Positions 12,130 through 23,741 of a stretch of 64,000 nt of DNA are shown piece after piece; within the stretch, counting starts at the first letter, position 1, and each line of letters opens with the position of its first letter. Origin of the DNA: Cannabis sativa. Taxonomy: Eukaryota > Streptophyta > Magnoliopsida > Rosales > Cannabaceae. The position numbers and the translations under genes were made by a program. The notes under the pieces are model-generated. The model did no database searches and was not told the DNA's origin. It saw only the letters and a program-made list of their open reading frames with translations. Where the stretch lies: contig NC_083607.1 of assembly GCF_029168945.1 (NCBI RefSeq), forward strand, positions 36,875,257 to 36,939,256, in the 5' to 3' direction.

Positions 12130-15100
12130 CTTAATAATAAAGCTCATTATTTAAAAAGAGTTGTATTTTCTTTGATTCTCTTTATTTATTCTATTTATTT
12201 TAAATATATATTTATTTAATTAAAATTTCCAATTTAGAATGAAAAATTCTAAATATAAATTTTAATTTAATATTTATAAATTTTACTTAGATGGATATGA
12301 AATAATATGAATTATTTTCATCTTAGTAATAATTTCCAATAAATATTTAGAAAAATATTCAATTTAAGTTGTTACAAAATTAATTTAAATTAATTTACAA
12401 CTCAAATTTTATTTTCTATAAATATATATATATTGCATTTCGAAAAATTAAAGTATTTAAGAATACAATTTTCGAAAAATGCATATTAAAATAAAGAATA
12501 AATCCTGGAAAAATTATTCTAATTTAATGTTGGCCCAAAATTAATTAATAAAATTAATTTACAACAAAAAATATAATTTTCCTATTTAATTAAATATATA
12601 AGAAAAATTACAAATATTTAAGTATGATGATAAAAATCAACTTAAATATTAATTTTCTATTTAATTAAATACACTAGAAAAATACTTCAAGCAAAAATAT
12701 CACCTATCTAGATTTTCCTTTGACTAATTAATTCAATTTCTAATAATATACTTTAATTCAATTTATTTTAAATTAATCAATAAATGAAAAAATCATTGAT
12801 TTAAGTTGATCCAAGAATTAATTAAAATAAATAATTAATTTACAACTTAATCTATTTTTCAAGATAAAATTCGAAATTCTAGCATTTAAGAAATGCAATT
12901 TCGAAAATTGATTAATAAAATAAAGAAAAAATATATTTTGAAAATTATTTAAATTTAGTTGAAAAAATAAATTTCAACTAAAAATAATTTTCTATTTAAT
13001 TAAATGTCATGAAAAAGAAATATTTAAGTATGATGATAAAAATCAACTTAGATATTTAATTTTCAAATTAATTAAATGTATTAAATTCAAGAAATAAATA
13101 ATTAAGTGTAGAGAAGGCTTAATTATTAATTTCTAGTTTAATACTAGGAAAAATATACTTAAAATAAATTGTACCAAAATTAATTAAATAATTAATTTCA
13201 CAATTTATAATATTTTCCTATTTAATATTAGAAATAATAAGTAGTCTAGAAATAACTATCTAGAAAATATCTTATTTGACTAAGTATCTTTTCCACAAAA
13301 TTTGAAAAAATATCTAATTTAAGTTGTATTAGAAAAAATCTAGAACTTAAATATTTTTCAAATTTAAATTTAATTAAATATCAAAAATTAAGTTGTAACC
13401 ACTTAATTTGAAAATATTCCATTTTAAGTTAATATTCGAAAAGATATTAACTTAAAAAATATCTAAAGAATCTTAATAACCAATGCCTAAAATTCCTCAA
13501 CTTAATTTTGAAATTTGAAATTCAAAAGATATTCAGATTTAAGTTGGTTAGTTGTAGATAACTAAATATCAACTTAAATAGGAATATTTAATGAAAAATT
13601 TAAATTAAGCTCCAGAAAGAATCTAGATGGTTATAATTCTATATTTAATTAAATACAAGAAAATACATATAGTTTAGCTTAGAATAAAGAATTCTTTAAA
13701 CTATAATTTTCTTAAATTAATTTCAAAATAAATGAAATTAATTATGTTGCTAATCAATTTTATTAGGTTAAACTAGTTTAATTAACCTAGTACAGTTATT
13801 CAAATCAGGCAAATGGGCCTTCACAATTGGGGTAGTTTGTGTGAGGGGGTGCTGGGTTCAGTATGTCGTACCCACTTCTATGGCTCCCAACTCTCACACA
13901 AGGCCCAAAAGAGAGGAATTTAACCTTAATAAGAACAACTGTTATTAATTGAATAAGCCCAAAAACTAAATGGGCCTAAATAAATTCTATCAAGAACTAT
14001 GATAATTTATTTTAGCAACAACAACCTATATGTATCTATAATCAAATTAAACACATAGGCTCACACAGGCACACTTTGGATGGGTCCTATCATGTTGCTA
14101 GGTCATACACAGATGAAAGAAGATTGTAAATATACCTGTTACAAATTATTATCTTGACCAAGGGAGCCATCAGATCATTAGATCTGGCAAAAGGTAACCA
14201 TGGCTATTTGCAATCAAGTAATAATAGGTTTTAAAAAATTTACACATAAGCTAAAACACATACTCCTGCAACAAGGTTAGCTGGATAGTTGGATGTAGGA
14301 TTTATTTAATTTTAAATTAAATAATTAATTTCGAAATAATTAATTAAATAAATAAAATATTTATTTTTCGAAAATTTAAAAAAAAATAAAAAAAATTCGA
14401 AAATTTAAAAAATTTAAATTTAAAATTAAACCTACAATTTTTGAAAAATTAGGTTTCAACCAACCTAAATTTCATTTCAAAAAAAAATTGCTAACTACTT
14501 TTAAATTTTAAATGTTATTTTATAAATAAAAATTAAATAAAAATTAGAAAAGATAAATGAAATATCTTTTCAGATTTTAAATTTAATTTAAATAAATAAA
14601 ATAACAAAATTTAAAAGTTAGCAAAATATCTTACATCTATTTAAAATTACATGATTATAAATATCTTATTTTAAATTTAAATAAGGTCAAAATATCTAAA
14701 AAGATTTAAAAAAAATCTTAAAAGATAAGATATAATTAAAAATATCTTAAAAGATAAGATATCTTAAAATATCTTAAAAGATTTTATAAATATCTTATAA
14801 AATCTGACCTTAAATTTAAAAAAAATAAGATACAATCAAATTTAAAAATAAGATAGATTTTTAAGCAAGAAGATAGATACTAATTCTATTCAAATTCAAA
14901 TTACACTAATATCTTGAATTAAATTTAAAAATATTAAATTAATTCAAAATGATAATTAGAATTGAATTAGGAATAGTAATAGTATAAATACAAAACTATA
15001 CAAAAAATTGGAAGTTAATTCCATGAAAAAGCATGAAAAATTGAAGAAAAACAAAAAATTTCGAAACTGTACGGACAGATTTGCGATCGCAGGAAAATAT

Positions 15101-15367
15101 CAGCACAGTCCCCATTTTTTCAAATCTTCAAAAAATCATAACTAATTCAAATAAAATCCAAATTAAGTTCTGTAAAAGGCTAACTTGCTTAATTTTTTCC
15201 ATACTATCCAATAAAAATAATTCCAGAGATAAAATCGCAATTATTTTTCACGAAAATTTCACAAACATCAATCAATCATCAAATAACACTCAATACAACA
15301 TGATACCATCCAAAGAACATACAAACAATCGTTTTAAAGTCCAAATTTCTTGCAAGTAAATCAATTA
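12130..15367 (-). mobile_element. AT-rich leader of element 2
   Basis: About 3.2 kb of non-coding sequence between the PBS and the hairpin patch. It matches 1-3061 closely and is more distantly collinear with 27434-30540. I see no gene in it; the 92-codon frame at 15081-15359 is antisense, low-complexity and uncorroborated. Confidence 0.8.
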
Positions 15368-15384
15368 CCATGGCTCTGAGGCCA
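15368..15384 (-). other. Primer binding site of element 2
   Basis: Minus strand TGGCCTCAGAGCCATGG, directly inside the 5' LTR with a two-base spacer. It is the same non-canonical PBS as in element 1 and differs from the usual TGGTATCAGAGC. Confidence 0.75.
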
Positions 15385-15386
15385 GT

Positions 15387-17283
15387 TGTTGGAAATTATT
15401 TTACCAGGATCTTAGATCTACTCACAAGTATGTTTATTAACACCCTAAATATGAACTTTCTAAGACGATGAAATAAACACATATAAAGTTAAAGAAACCT
15501 TACATTGGGTGCAGCGGAATATAATGGCTCCTTCCGTTCAGATATCTAGCCCTTGATTCCTTTCTGTAGCAGAGCATTATCAATATCTGAACCTGGATCT
15601 CTTTCTCTGAATCTTTGATGCTGAATCTCCTTTGCTGATGATCTTTCTTCACGATCTTCCTCACTATGATTGAGGTATTGCTTGATGTGTGTGGGCACTA
15701 CTCATACACTAAGGATTTCGAAATTTCAAGAGGGAAGAGAAAGAAGAAGTGGCAGCTAAAGATAGGGAGAGAGAAAGGCTCAGGTTTTTCTCTGAAGGAA
15801 AAATAGAAAATTTTAGTGTAATTTTCCTGAAGCCTTCACTATCTATTTATAGCATTCCACTAGGGTTAGGTTTGAATTATTTGGCATTAAAATAATGAAA
15901 ATATCAGTTTAAATTTCCTACAAAAGTGGCAGGCCATACACTTAGTGGATTGGGCCTTACTTTTTGCAATTTTGCAATTTTAACACCTTTTGTATCTGAT
16001 TTTCTCAAAAATGCCAATTTCTTAATTCAACCATTTAAATGCCAATTCTAACTATTTAATAACTATAAATAATTATTAAATAATATTGTCATTTATCATA
16101 TTCATTAATTGAACCATACAAAGTATCATAATTAACAAATATGCCCCTATAAACTCTTTCTTTACAATTTCGCCCTTACTTAGTGAAAAATTCACAAATA
16201 GACATAGTCTAATTTGAGAATTATAATTGATTAATCAAAACCAATTACATGAGTCTTACAAGCAATATTATCTCAACTAGTGGGGGGACCATGGGTCTAT
16301 ATAACCGAGCTTCCAATAAGTAGATCAAGAATTTAACACTAAAATTCACTAACTTATTAATTCTTCGTTGAATCCACACATAGAACTTAGAATTGCACTC
16401 TCAGTATATAGAATGCTCTATATGTTCCACCATATAGACACATCATTAGTTATCCATTGTTATAATCCTAATGTGATCAATGATCCTCTATATGAATGAT
16501 CTACACTGTAAAGGGATTAAATTACCGTTACACCCTACAATGTATTTATTCCTTAAAACACTTGACCCCGTATAAATGATATTTCAGCTTATGTGAAATG
16601 AGTACTCCACCATTTATGTTCGTTTGGTCAAGCTCGAAGGAGATCATCCTTTGCTTACTATTTACCAGATAGAAGCTATAGATTCCATGTTTATGCTAGC
16701 GCTCCCACTCAATTGCACTACCGTGTTCCCAAAATGTACGTATCACCCCTGACCTAAAAGTAGGCTTAACTAACAAATCAAAGAACACGAATAGCCTCTC
16801 GAGATTGAGCCTAATCATATCAGGATTAAGATCATTTGATCTAGGATCAACTAGGCGATATTGACTTGAATAGATATTACGGTAAGTTTAATAAATCTAA
16901 GTCAAAGTTCAATATCGGTCCCTTCCGATGCATACTCCATGCATCCAACCTGAGCTTTACTTTAACCAATGCTCTGGAAAGAACATAGCACTTCTCCAAA
17001 TGCAAGTAAACTCTGTTGTAGATTATCATATCAGTAAAACCCTATGTCTGATAAATCTAGGAAACTTTATTCACATAGTCATGTTTACTTTCCAATGTGT
17101 TGACGACACAATAAACAGGATCAAGTATGTGAAAAGGGTTTCAGATGAATTTATACATTATGTACATATAATCATGAAATAAATCATGTGAACCATGCAA
17201 CATTAAATGTTATTTCTGATCTATATTAATAAGTAAATCTGATTATATTGAAATGAGTTTTATTTAGGGCATAAAACCCAACA
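15387..17283 (-). repeat. 5' LTR of element 2 (LTR C)
   Basis: A 1897-bp LTR, TGTTGG...CCAACA, adjacent to the PBS and so the 5' LTR. It is nearly identical to 7081-8976, which implies a very recent insertion. The following TATAT repeats the target site left of 7081. Confidence 0.9.
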
Positions 17284-18092
17284 TATATATATAGAAAAAA
17301 TATCATTTTTATACTTATAATTTATAAATAATTAAATCTTTAACAAAATAACAAATTTTTTAATTTGAAAAACATTATGGTAAGTATATCTATAAAAATA
17401 TCTATGTTAATTTCAAATTTATTAATTATTTAATTTGTCATATAAGATAATTTTAATATAATTTTTTAAATAAAAAGACAAAGTTATCTTTTAATTTAAA
17501 AATATCTTAAATATCAAAATATCTAATCTTATAATTAAATAATAAATAAATATTAAAGAAATTAACAAATTTTTAAATCTGACCATAATAGGAAATATTT
17601 AAAATTGGAAACATTCCAAAATAGAAATATTTAAAAATTGGAAAAATTCCAAATTGAAAATATTTAAAATTTGAAACATTTCAATTTAGAAATATTTAAA
17701 ATTGGAAAAATAAATTTTGGGAAATAATCCATGAAAAAATTTGGATTTTTGGGTAAAAAACTAAAAAATTCGCAATTTGTGGAGAATTGTCAGATAGGCT
17801 GCATGCAACAACCATGATTTCCAATCTTCCAAAATTCATATCTTTCTCAATTTTTATCGGAATCGAAATCCGTAAAAACAAAAATTGCTCAATTTTTCAC
17901 AAGGAATCCAAATAAAATATTTTCAAAAATTGGCAAAATATATTTCATGGAAAAATTTCGTAGAACACATACATTCATCACATAAGCACATAAACCAACA
18001 TGAAACCATCCAAATCAACACAAAAACATGCAAATCATCGTTTTAATTCATATTACATGAAAGTAAATCATTACCATGGCTCTGGTGCCAGT
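17284..18092 (-). mobile_element. Interior of outer Copia element 0, right piece, with PBS
   Basis: The PBS-proximal 0.8 kb of outer element 0, separated from 4973-7080 by element 2. The PBS at 18074-18090 reads TGGCACCAGAGCCATGG on the minus strand, another departure from TGGTATCAGAGC. The remainder is AT-rich leader collinear with 27434-28380 but lacking the GC-rich insert of element 3. A 61-codon minus-strand frame at 17696-17881 is not convincing. Confidence 0.8.
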
Positions 18093-20005
18093 TGTTGGAA
18101 ATTTTTTACCAGGATCTAGATTTACTAACAAGTATGTTGGATTAACAACCTAATATGAATTCTAAAACAATGAAAATAAACACATATAAAGTTAGAAAAC
18201 CTTACAGTGGGTGCAGCGGAATAATATGACTCCTTCCGTTCAGATCTCTAGCCCTTGATTCCTTTCTGTAGCAGAGCATCACCAAGATCTGAACCTGGAT
18301 CTTCTTTTCTCCTTCTTTGATGCAGAAATTCTATAGTCTTACATACTATGATTGAGATACCACTTGATGTGTGTGGGCACTACTCATCTCACAAGGATTT
18401 CGAAATTTTCTCTCTTTTTCTCTCTTGAATTTCGTGGCTTTTAGCATACCATAGAAGAGAACAAAGGGTTTCTTTATATAGGGAGAAGGGAGAGCACAAC
18501 TTTCCAAATAATACAGTTTCCTTAATTACTGTGTAATCAATTAACTTCCTTATTTAGTGTGATCCACAACATTCCTATTTTTGCTAGGCTTTGATTAGCA
18601 ATTACATGGCAATTAAAATTGAAAATAATAATTGGGAAAATCAAAACCATGTGGCTGGCCATAGGGTGAAATGGGCCTCACTTGGATTTTGCAGTTTCCT
18701 CAATTTTATTTCTATTTCTCCAAAAATGCCACTTTTCCAATTCTAATCATTTAAATGCCAAAACTAATTATGTAATAACTAAAATAGATTATTAAATAAT
18801 ATTGTCATTTAAAATAATTATTAATTAGACATGCAAAATCTCTCATTAAATAATTAAACCTAGAAACCCTTTTCTTTACGATTTCATCCTTAAACTATGA
18901 GAATTCATAAAGTAGACATAGTCTAACTTTTAGAATTATAATTGATTAATTAAAATCAATTAACTGAGTCTTACAAGCAGTATGGTCTCAACTAGTATGG
19001 GGACCATGGGTCTATATAACCGAGCTTCCAATAAGTCGAACCGAATTTACCAAGTAAATTCCCTAACCTATTAATTCCTCATTGAATCCACACTTAGAAC
19101 TTGGAATTGCACTCTCAGTCATATAGAAACGCTCTATATGTTCCATGATATAGACACGTCATTAGTTATCTATTGTTATAACCCTAATGTGATCAATGAT
19201 CCTCTATATAGATGATCTACATTGAAAAGGCACTACTGTTACCGCTACACCGTCAATGTATTTTATCCTTAAAACACTTAACCCTGTATAAATGATATTT
19301 CAGCTAAGTGAAATGAGATCTCCATCATTTATCTTCGTTTGGTTAAGCTCGAAGGAAATCATCCTTTACTTCTATTTGCCAAATAGAAGCTATAGATTCC
19401 ATATTTATGTTAGCGCTCCCACTCAATTGCACTACCGTGTTCCCAAAATGTAAGTATCACCCTGACCCAAAAGTAGGCTTAACTTAACAAATCAAAGAAC
19501 GCGAATAACACTCTTGAGATTGAGCCTAACCATATCAGGATTGAGATCATTTGATCTAGGATCAACAGGTGATATTGAATTGAATAGATATTACGGTAAG
19601 TTTTAATATATCTAATCAAAGTTCAATATCGGTCCCTTCCGATGTATACTCCATACATCCGATACTGGTAAACTTTGCCAATGTCCTGGAAAGGACATAA
19701 CATTTTTCCAAGGTGTAAGAATACCTATCGCTGATTATACCATGTCAGTCTAAATCCAGTGTTCTGATAAATCAGGGAATAAACTTTTGAACATATAATT
19801 AAGATTATATTCCACTGTGCTGACAACACTATAATCTTTAACAAACTAATATGTTCTGGACTTAAAAAGAATTCATACATTATATACATATAATCATGAA
19901 ATAAATCATGTGAACCATGCAACATAAAATGTTATTTCTGATCTTTATTAATAAGTAAATCTGATTATATTGAAATGAGTTTTATTTAGGGCATAAAACC
20001 CAACA
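18093..20005 (-). repeat. 5' LTR of outer Copia element 0 (LTR D)
   Basis: A 1913-bp LTR, TGTTGG...CCAACA. It belongs to the longer subfamily with the LTRs of element 3. A minus-strand TATA box (CCTATATAAAG) lies around 18472-18482. It inserted into the antisense gene of a Tat-like element; the flank at 20006 (gttcgcctagttcag) is the end of that gene. Confidence 0.88.
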
Positions 20006-20011
20006 GTTCGC

Positions 20012-22453
20012 CTAGTTCAGCTCCTCCAAGGATTTTAACTTAGCGGCCATCTCATCCATAGCCTCCCTGGCTTCCCGCCACTCGCGTTTGGCCTTGGCCG
20101 CAGCCTCGCCCTCAGCCTTCAGCTCCTCCTGGTGCCTCGCCTCTGCCTGAGCCTCCCTCTGCTGGGCCTCCTCCCGGAATGCCCTCCTCTCAGCTGACAA
20201 GTCCTACAGACACCTCACGGCCTCGTCCATGCCCCCAAATTTGGACATGACGTACCCGTGGTCAATCAGGGTCTTGGAGAGGCGGACGGTCTCTGTAGTA
20301 ATCTAAAAAAAAGAGCAAGAATGAGATCAGATGCCTCAAGACAAAATATAAGCGGAAAGAGAGGAATGAATCAAGAACTCATCGTAGCCAGGGCAGCGCT
20401 GATGTCCTAAACCTAGTAAACAGAGTTCACTGAGGAACAGGGTGCGTATCTCATGGCTGGGAATGGAGTCAGATGGGAGACAAACTGGCTGGTCATCTCA
20501 GAGGCGAAGGGGGCGAGAGTAGCACTGACGAAGCGGTTGAACCAGTCCGTCAGGGGATCCATGTTTAGGTCCCAGGGATTTCTGAAGGCGTCCTCACGCA
20601 AGGTGTTCTGTTGCTCCTCCCGCAAGATCTTCTTCAGGGCTTCCACCTCAGCATGTCCCCGACTGAACTCGTCCAGGGCATAGTTATGTTTGGCGATTCG
20701 GAGCATTTGCCTCTCTTCGTCTGTGGGGACCGGGGTGAGAACAATGCTATGCGGCACCGTGTACTCTTCCGCTTCGGAAGGGATCCCTGAGTCAGTGCTA
20801 ACAGCCGGAGTGTCCCTTCTCCTGGGCCTCTTGGAAGACTCGGCCTCAACCATCTTACCCTTTTGCTTACGCTCAAGGGAAGTCGTAATCTCGCCCTCCT
20901 CCTCCTCGACTTCCCCTTCCTCGTCTATCAAGACTATTGGGCCTAAGGGGGCACTGGAAGACGACCTCCCAGGGGTCACCAGTTGGGATGGAGCCGGAGG
21001 CAGAGAAGGATCCAGGCTGTAGGCCTCGGTAAGGGTCGTCAGGAGATCTTCCATTGGATTGGCTGCTACAACAAAGAAATAAATGAAGTGTTAGAATGAC
21101 TATAAGAAGACGTGTACCTAACAGCAAAACGATAAAGCTAGTCCTACCCTGACTCTCTAACTCAGCCCTAGCAAAGTCTTGAACTACAGTGCTGGCTTCG
21201 TCATCCCTAAGAAAGCTATCCGAGGAGAGAAACCAGCTGGAGGACAAGTAGGCTGAATGATCCAAGGGAATGGGTGCAGGAGGTCCACAGCCCATCCGGG
21301 ATCGGCCTAAGAAAGGGCCCAAGTGGGAAAGGGCATCCTAAACTTAAAAAGGCGCTCATCAAATCCTATAGGCCTACTGGCAGCTGGAGCACCAGTGTTA
21401 GGAATCGGGACCGAAGGCTTAGGCCTGGATTGCCTCCGATCCGTGCCCGCTTCTAGGCGAAGGGTCCTCCCGGCTGCAGCCTGGGCCTTGATATAAGCTA
21501 GCTCCTGCTCCCTCCTGAAAAGGTATTTCTGATACCGATCCTCCGCCGAAGTGATTATGTCCACTCGAAGCGCCCTTTTCGCAGCAGGAGTTCTGACATT
21601 CGGGCAGATGACCTTGGAAAGGTTAAAGTCATCCACCGACTGATTCTCGGATATCAGCTTGGCCTTCTGACAGTTCTCCGTCGTGACCAAGTCCCCAACG
21701 TTGAGGGCCTTCTTGTCATAGGTAGAGAAGGTCTTGGCTCGTTGGAGGAACAGCTGAGTAGGCGCAACCTGTAGGTAGGGAGGGATCCTGACCCACTCTG
21801 TAAGAAGCTCCGGGCGGTCCATGGCTTGGAAGCCGGAGGAAAAGAAGAAGCGGTGGCGGTACTCCTTCACATGCTTCTGAAAATTATAACGGACCGAGCC
21901 CTCATTCAAAGGATGGGACCAAAGTCCATAAAAACCATCTTTAAATTTGTCCCCCTTTTTAGGGACGAAAACGAGTTCGTAAAAATATAAAATCTCAGCT
22001 GGACTGGGCGAACCCCAGCTCTGGGCAGCATACAAGATAAATAAGCCTGAAAGCAGGCGGTATGCTTGGGGAATTAACTGATACGGTGCAAGGCCAACAA
22101 AAACTAGAAAATTAACAAAGTAATCCTGAAGAGGGAGCATCGCCCCAAACATGAGGTGGGTCTGGCTCCAGGCTTCGAATCCCCCGTAGTTATAATTGGG
22201 CGTCTCCTCATCCCGAGGCAGACGATGGAAGGTCCCAGAAGTTGATGGCTTGATGCCTGCCACCGTTACGATCTTCTCGAGCTGATGGGCAAGTGTTAAG
22301 GTGGAGTGGAGCTCGTCCGCCTCCCAACCGTTGGCACGGGAAGTAAATTTTTCTTGGGCCACGGGACTCTTCATGACCTCCTCTAAGGTGGCCAGTGGAA
22401 CTGCCCCCCTCTTGGAAGACTTTGAACCGGATGTAGAAGCAGACATAGTGGTT
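20012..22453 (-). pseudogene. Antisense gene of a Tat/Retand-type Ty3/gypsy element (gypsy-type transposon domain protein), broken
   Basis: A spliced minus-strand gene opposite in sense to its host retrotransposon. Translation would start at 22446 (MSASTSGSKSS), just after a splice acceptor at 22454. Exon A (22453-21148) encodes a globular domain of the kind annotated in plants as putative gypsy type transposon domain; recognisable stretches include GGFEAWSQTHLMFGAMLPL and YRLLSGLFILYAAQSWGS. A one-base frameshift lies near 21307-21355. Intron 21066-21147 (GT-AG, phase 1) restores the frame into exon B (21065 to about 20360), which has an acidic EGEVEEEEGE segment and a KRPRRR basic cluster. 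A further intron leads to a 3' exon (about 20307-20012) rich in Ala/Glu/Lys/Arg, a probable coiled coil. In-frame TAG codons interrupt it at about 20407, 20413, 20203 and 20012. Its function in retrotransposons is not known. Element 0 truncates it at 20005. Confidence 0.72.
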
Positions 22454-22904
22454 CTGAAAAAAATTAAGAAAATCCAGCAGTTAGGCCCCAAACCAAACCC
22501 TAATGTTTAAAAAGGGAATGGGGGTCCCCTAACCGCTGGAAAGAGGCCCCCTCCGATGCTTGCCAAATAAAGAAACCCCAGAAGACTTTCCCTGGCAAGC
22601 ATCGGGTGCAAAAATCCCAAAGGCAATGACATTGCAAAAAGAAAGAGAGAAAGGGAAAGAAGACAAAGCCGAAAAAGCATTGGCCACTCTAAGCCCTAAA
22701 GGCGTTATTACGACAGAAAAAGGCAATTCCCAAAAGAAAATGCAGTAAAGAGAAACAGCCAAGGTGCGAAAAAGAGAGATTCTATACATTACACAGCAAA
22801 CTCAGGCAAAATTATTTCCCAGAAGTTCAACATTCGACCCAGAAAACTCTAAACATGCAATACAAGCAACTAGTAAACGAGTGTAGAGTGTCCTGAGAAC
22901 TTAC
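22454..22904 (-). other. Probable 5' UTR intron of the antisense gene
   Basis: On the minus strand a strong donor (CAT/GTAAGTTC at 22905/22904) and a polypyrimidine acceptor (ATTTTTTTCAG at 22454) bracket this sequence eight bases before the start codon at 22446. Short frames on both strands here are not credible genes. Confidence 0.5.
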
Positions 22905-23412
22905 ATGAAGTTTGAAGACTGGGGGTTGGTGTTGATCGCCGCTAAAGGGAAGACTGGCAACGGCGAAGGAAAAGAAGCAGGTAATCTATGGTGTTTGAAA
23001 TTTTTCCTCTCTGTGGAAGCTTTGGGAAAATTTGGTAAAATGGTGAAAGTAACCAAATGAAATGAGAAGGCTGACTTTTATAGGCCAGAACGGGTGTGAG
23101 ACAGCTGTGATCGACCATCATCGTACGGTCAGAATAGCAATCGATTCACATTCTACAGATCTGACGGTTGGGACAAGCGTTCATCAAGGCGGTAGGAAAC
23201 ATTTGAGTACTCGAATGACACCCATTTAATGCGCTGTATCATTAAATGGATAGGAAACGAATCGTTGCCTGCAAAAAGCGAATAACTGCAGTAATGATGG
23301 TCATAAATGCATCCCCATGCGCCCAAGGCACGTGCTAGGAAGTTAATAAGACAACCGGAGGCACCTAAGCAAGCCTCGTTTACTTTCTACCAAACAAGGC
23401 TTAGGGGATAAA
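22905..23412 (+). mobile_element. Tat-like element: 5' part of antisense transcription unit and polypurine tract
   Basis: Non-coding sequence between the antisense gene and the 3' LTR. It ends with a purine-rich tract on the plus strand (GGCTTAGGGGATAAA, ending 23412) directly before the LTR start TGTTGCCC, marking plus-strand element orientation. Nothing else is recognised. Confidence 0.6.
23075..23082 (-). promoter_or_regulatory. Minus-strand TATA box for the antisense gene
   Basis: Minus-strand TATAAAAG inside CCTATAAAAGTCAGC, about 170 bp upstream of the predicted 5' UTR donor. Together these suggest the antisense gene has its own promoter between pol and the 3' LTR of the host element. 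Confidence 0.45.
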
Positions 23413-23593
23413 TGTTGCCCTTTATTTTGTCCAAAATACGTGGACCAACCTGATTGTGACACGTGGATTGAAGAGGCAAGACTTTGAGATAATTCGATTA
23501 AGTCTTCTTAATCAAAAGGATCAGCATTTACCATGCCTCCCGGAGAAGGCATGAAGGTTTCATATACTCTCGGAGAGCAAGGCTATAACAAAG
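23413..23593 (+). repeat. 3' LTR of Tat-like Ty3/gypsy element, part 1
   Basis: Starts TGTTGCCCTTTATTTTGTCC after the polypurine tract and is interrupted at 23593 by Copia element 3. It continues at 35541-36104, where the LTR ends in TCGGTCAACA. The rejoined LTR is about 745 bp with TGTTG/CAACA ends. Confidence 0.75.
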
Positions 23594-23741
23594 TGTTGGG
23601 TTTTATGCCCTAAATAAAACTCATTTCATATAATCAGATTTACTTATTAATAAAGATCAGAAATAACATTTTATGTTGCATGGTTCACATGATTTATTTC
23701 ATGATTACATGTATATAATGTATGAATTCTTTTTAAGTCCA
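23594..23741 (+). repeat. 5' LTR of element 3 (LTR E), first piece
   Basis: The first 148 bp of the LTR, starting TGTTGGGTTTTATGCCC. It is cut at 23741 (after GTCCA) by the solo LTR. Four differences are visible from the same stretch of the 3' LTR at 33613. Confidence 0.88.

Larger units (their letters stand above)
7081..17283 (-). mobile_element. Complete Angela-like Copia element 2 (recent, coding-dead)
   Basis: A full element of 10.2 kb: 3' LTR 7081-8976, polypurine tract 8977-8992, decayed pol about 8993-11340, hairpin patch 11390-12100, AT-rich leader 12130-15367, PBS 15368-15384, 5' LTR 15387-17283. TATAT directly precedes it and TATAT directly follows it, a 5-bp target duplication inside an AT repeat. 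The LTRs are 1896 and 1897 bp and differ at about five places by eye. No minus-strand ORF above 60 codons exists between the LTRs, so its proteins must have come from elsewhere. It lies inside element 0. Confidence 0.9.

Noticed and set aside
20453..21022. Plus-strand frames of 76 and 110 codons
   Set aside because: They are the opposite strand of the exon of the antisense gene, open by codon bias only.
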